Positions 28,985-32,264 of a stretch of DNA of 32,264 bases are shown here, piece by piece. This stretch comes from Paracoccaceae bacterium (GTDB lineage: Bacteria; Pseudomonadota; Alphaproteobacteria; Rhodobacterales; Rhodobacteraceae). The notes below the pieces were generated by a model. It was not told where the DNA came from. It saw nothing but the letters and a program-made list of their open reading frames with translations, and made no database searches. Position 1 is the stretch's first letter. Each line of letters begins with the position of its first letter. Location of the stretch: the NCBI GenBank assembly GCA_028284705.1, contig JANQRE010000045.1, positions 1 to 32,264 of the forward strand, given 5' to 3'. The position numbers and the translations under genes were made by a program.

Positions 28985-29087
28985 TTCGCGGCTTCATCGT
29001 TTTGCGGACGCGCAAATCGGTGCCCGACAAAACCCCGAGGCGGCGCGCGTCTCTAGACAGAAAAGTTGCAATATAGGGAAGACCTGA

Positions 29088-29459
29088 ATGCCAACGATCC
29101 AACAGCTGATCCGCAAACCGCGTCAGCCGAAACGTAAAGTCTCGAAGTCGCAGCACCTCGAGCAATGCCCGCAGAAGCGCGGCGTATGTACCCGCGTCTA
29201 CACAACGACGCCGAAGAAACCGAACTCCGCTATGCGGAAAGTGGCCAAGGTTCGTCTGACGAACGGCTACGAGGTGATCTCCTACATCCCCGGTGAAAGC
29301 CATAACCTTCAGGAGCACTCCGTGGTTCTGATCCGTGGTGGTCGTGTGAAAGACCTTCCGGGTGTGCGCTATCACATTCTTCGCGGCGTTCTGGATACCC
29401 AAGGCGTCAAAGACCGTAAGCAGCGTCGTTCGAAATACGGCGCCAAGCGTCCTAAGTAA
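29088..29459 (+). CDS. rpsL: Ribosomal protein uS12 (S12)
   Basis: The 123-residue S12 lies at the decoding centre of the 30S subunit. The conserved [19 protein letters not shown] and [17 protein letters not shown] segments are intact, with Lys43, Lys88 and Pro91 in their streptomycin-sensitive form. Asp89, the residue methylthiolated by RimO in many bacteria, is present. It opens the str operon; the stop codon is followed at once by the rpsG ribosome site AAGGAG. Confidence 0.98.
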   Translation: MPTIQQLIRKPRQPKRKVSKSQHLEQCPQKRGVCTRVYTTTPKKPNSAMRKVAKVRLTNGYEVISYIPGESHNLQEHSVVLIRGGRVKDLPGVRYHILRGVLDTQGVKDRKQRRSKYGAKRPK

Positions 29460-29942
<483 letters not shown>

Positions 29943-29963
29943 CCCCGAAAGAGAGCAGAGAAA

Positions 29964-32087
29964 ATGGCACGCGATTATCCGCTGAACCGCTACCGCAACT
30001 TCGGGATCATGGCTCACATCGATGCAGGGAAGACCACCTGCTCTGAGCGTATCCTCTACTACACCGGCAAATCTCACAACATCGGTGAGGTGCATGACGG
30101 TGCCGCCACTATGGACTGGATGGAGCAGGAGCAGGAGCGTGGCATCACGATCACTTCTGCCGCGACCACCACCTTCTGGCAGCGTCAGGAAGAGCCCACC
30201 AACGAGGGCACGTCTGACACCAAATACCGGATGAACATCATCGACACGCCCGGCCACGTGGACTTCACCATCGAGGTTGAGCGTTCGCTCGCCGTGCTCG
30301 ACGGTGCCGTCTGTGTGCTCGACGCCAATGCCGGTGTTGAACCCCAGACCGAAACCGTCTGGCGTCAGGCCGACCGCTACAAGGTGCCGCGCATCGTCTT
30401 CGTCAACAAGATGGACAAGATCGGCGCGGATTTCTTCAACTGCGTGAAGATGATCGAAGATCGTACCGGCGCGCGCGCCGTGCCCGTCGCTCTGCCCATC
30501 GGGGCCGAGAACGAGCTTGAAGGCCTGATCGACCTCGTCACCATGGAAGAGTGGCTCTGGCAGGGCGAAGACCTCGGCGCGTCCTGGATCAAGGGCCCGA
30601 TCCGTGACAGCCTGAAAGCCCAGGCCGATGAGTGGCGCAACAAGATGATCGAAGCGGCCGTCGAAGAAGACGACGACGCGATGATGGAATATCTCGAAGG
30701 CAATGAGCCTGACGTCGATACCCTGCGCAAACTTCTGCGTAAGGGCACTCTGGCGCTGCATTTCGTGCCGGTTCTGGGGGGCTCTGCCTTCAAGAACAAA
30801 GGTGTTCAGCCGCTCTTGAACGCTGTGATCGACTACCTGCCGAGCCCGCTCGACGTGGTCGATTACATGGGCTTCAGACCCGGTGACGAAAACGAGGAGC
30901 GCAATATCGCCCGTCGTGCCGATGACGACATGGCGTTTTCCGCTCTCGCGTTCAAAATCATGAACGACCCGTTTGTCGGCTCTCTGACCTTCACCCGCAT
31001 CTATTCGGGCACGCTGACCAAAGGCGGCTCGATGCTGAACTCGACCAAAGGCAAGAAAGAGCGCGTCGGTCGGATGATGATGATGCACTCCAACAACCGC
31101 GAGGAGATCGAAGAGGCATTTGCCGGCGACATCATCGCGTTGGCTGGTCTGAAGGACACTACGACCGGTGACACGCTCTGTGACGAGAAGGACCCGGTGG
31201 TTCTGGAAACCATGACCTTCCCCGATCCGGTGATCGAGATTGCCGTCGAGCCGAAGACGAAGAACGACCAGGAGAAGATGTCTCAGGGTCTGCAACGTCT
31301 GGCAGCCGAAGACCCATCCTTCCGTGTGGAGACCGACATCGAGTCCGGTCAGACCATCATGAAGGGCATGGGCGAATTGCACCTCGACATCCTCGTGGAT
31401 CGCCTGAAGCGCGAGTTTAAGGTCGAGGCGAATATCGGTGCGCCGCAGGTGGCATATCGTGAAACGATCTCGAAAGAGGCCGAGATCACCTACACCCACA
31501 AGAAACAGTCCGGTGGCTCCGGTCAGTTTGCTGAGGTGAAGATGATCCTGAGCCCGACCGAGCCCGGCGAAGGGTATTCCTTCGAGAGTCGCATCGTTGG
31601 TGGTGCTGTGCCGAAGGAATATATCCCCGGTGTCGAGAAGGGCATCCAGTCGGTTATGGACTCCGGCCCGCTTGCTGGCTTCCCGGTGATCGACTTCAAG
31701 GTCGCCCTGATCGACGGTAAGTTCCACGACGTGGACTCCAGCGTTCTCGCCTTCGAAATCGCCGCCCGCATGGGCATGCGCGAAGGCATGAAGAAGGCCG
31801 GTGCGAAACTCCTCGAGCCGATCATGAAGGTCGAAGTGATCACGCCGGACGAATATACCGGTGGTATCATCGGGGACCTCACCTCCCGTCGCGGTCAGGT
31901 CTCGGGTCAGGAAACCCGCGGCAACGCGATTGCGATCAACGCCTTCGTGCCGCTGGCCAATATGTTCGGCTACATCAACACCCTGCGCTCGATGTCTTCG
32001 GGCCGCGCGCAGTTCACGATGCAGTTCGACCATTACGAACCGGTGCCGCAGAACATCTCCGAAGAGATCCAATCGAAATACGCATAA
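29964..32087 (+). CDS. fusA: Translation elongation factor G
   Basis: EF-G of 707 residues drives ribosomal translocation with GTP hydrolysis. G motifs are clear: AHIDAGKTT (17-25), RGITI (59-63) in switch I, DTPGH (94-98) and NKMD (148-151). Domain IV and V motifs such as YRETI and [18 protein letters not shown] follow. It has the standard length and lies 21 bases behind rpsG. Compared with E. coli EF-G the switch region before DTPGH carries a short hydrophilic insert ([15 protein letters not shown]), as in other alphaproteobacteria. Confidence 0.98.
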   Translation: MARDYPLNRYRNFGIMAHIDAGKTTCSERILYYTGKSHNIGEVHDGAATMDWMEQEQERGITITSAATTTFWQRQEEPTNEGTSDTKYRMNIIDTPGHVDFTIEVERSLAVLDGAVCVLDANAGVEPQTETVWRQADRYKVPRIVFVNKMDKIGADFFNCVKMIEDRTGARAVPVALPIGAENELEGLIDLVTMEEWLWQGEDLGASWIKGPIRDSLKAQADEWRNKMIEAAVEEDDDAMMEYLEGNEPDVDTLRKLLRKGTLALHFVPVLGGSAFKNKGVQPLLNAVIDYLPSPLDVVDYMGFRPGDENEERNIARRADDDMAFSALAFKIMNDPFVGSLTFTRIYSGTLTKGGSMLNSTKGKKERVGRMMMMHSNNREEIEEAFAGDIIALAGLKDTTTGDTLCDEKDPVVLETMTFPDPVIEIAVEPKTKNDQEKMSQGLQRLAAEDPSFRVETDIESGQTIMKGMGELHLDILVDRLKREFKVEANIGAPQVAYRETISKEAEITYTHKKQSGGSGQFAEVKMILSPTEPGEGYSFESRIVGGAVPKEYIPGVEKGIQSVMDSGPLAGFPVIDFKVALIDGKFHDVDSSVLAFEIAARMGMREGMKKAGAKLLEPIMKVEVITPDEYTGGIIGDLTSRRGQVSGQETRGNAIAINAFVPLANMFGYINTLRSMSSGRAQFTMQFDHYEPVPQNISEEIQSKYA

Positions 32088-32089
32088 AC

Positions 32090-32264
<175 letters not shown>

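Overview
The window is chromosomal DNA from an alphaproteobacterium, most likely of the Rhodobacteraceae (Roseobacter group). The evidence is the sequence type of the ribosomal and RNA polymerase proteins, moderately high GC, a Hint-domain protein of the roseobacter kind, an FnrL-like box, and TTGCCA/TTGACA-type promoters. The window carries most of the cell's transcription/translation core in one direction: tRNA-Trp, secE, nusG, rplK-rplA, rplJ-rplL, rpoB-rpoC, rpsL-rpsG-fusA and the first 33 codons of tuf.

The core is interrupted repeatedly. (1) 1-2480: a DUF2199 protein, a roughly 370-base array of unrelated hairpins, a PanB-like protein lacking expected catalytic residues, and a 52-residue secreted peptide with its own terminator. 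(2) 2500-3710: tRNA-Trp, an alpha/beta hydrolase and secE. (3) 3735-6321: three genes between secE and nusG: a universal stress protein behind a class II Fnr-type promoter, a Tat-type agmatine/peptidylarginine deiminase, and a lipoprotein. (4) 6361-9157: a structured nusG leader, nusG, a methyltransferase immediately behind it, then rplK-rplA closed by an intrinsic terminator. (5) 9283-11619: a periplasmic molybdopterin-fold protein without cysteine and a hybrid histidine kinase, placed between the L11/L1 and L10/L12 genes. (6) 11826-21945: an L10-type leader, rplJ, rplL, a hairpin-rich spacer, rpoB, a small lipoprotein gene that overlaps both neighbours, and rpoC, ending in a strong terminator. 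(7) 22021-28562: an accessory block with two tiny minus-strand genes, an enlarged SorC-family regulator, a secreted hydrolase, a secreted SnoaL/NTF2-like protein, an AraC regulator, a DMT transporter and a Hint-domain protein. (8) 28836-32264: the str operon behind a strong promoter.

The housekeeping genes encode the ribosomal stalk (L10, L7/L12) and its base (L11), L1, the decoding-site proteins S12 and S7, EF-G and EF-Tu, RNA polymerase beta and beta', the elongation factor NusG and the translocon subunit SecE. The most unusual points are the lipoprotein gene wedged into rpoB-rpoC with start/stop overlaps on both sides, the sensor pair splitting the L11-L1/L10-L12 cluster, the accessory genes separating secE from nusG, and the dense hairpin array before the PanB-like gene. 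No IS element, CRISPR array, rRNA gene or replication origin was seen. Coordinates were worked out by eye; promoters and RNA structures are predictions.
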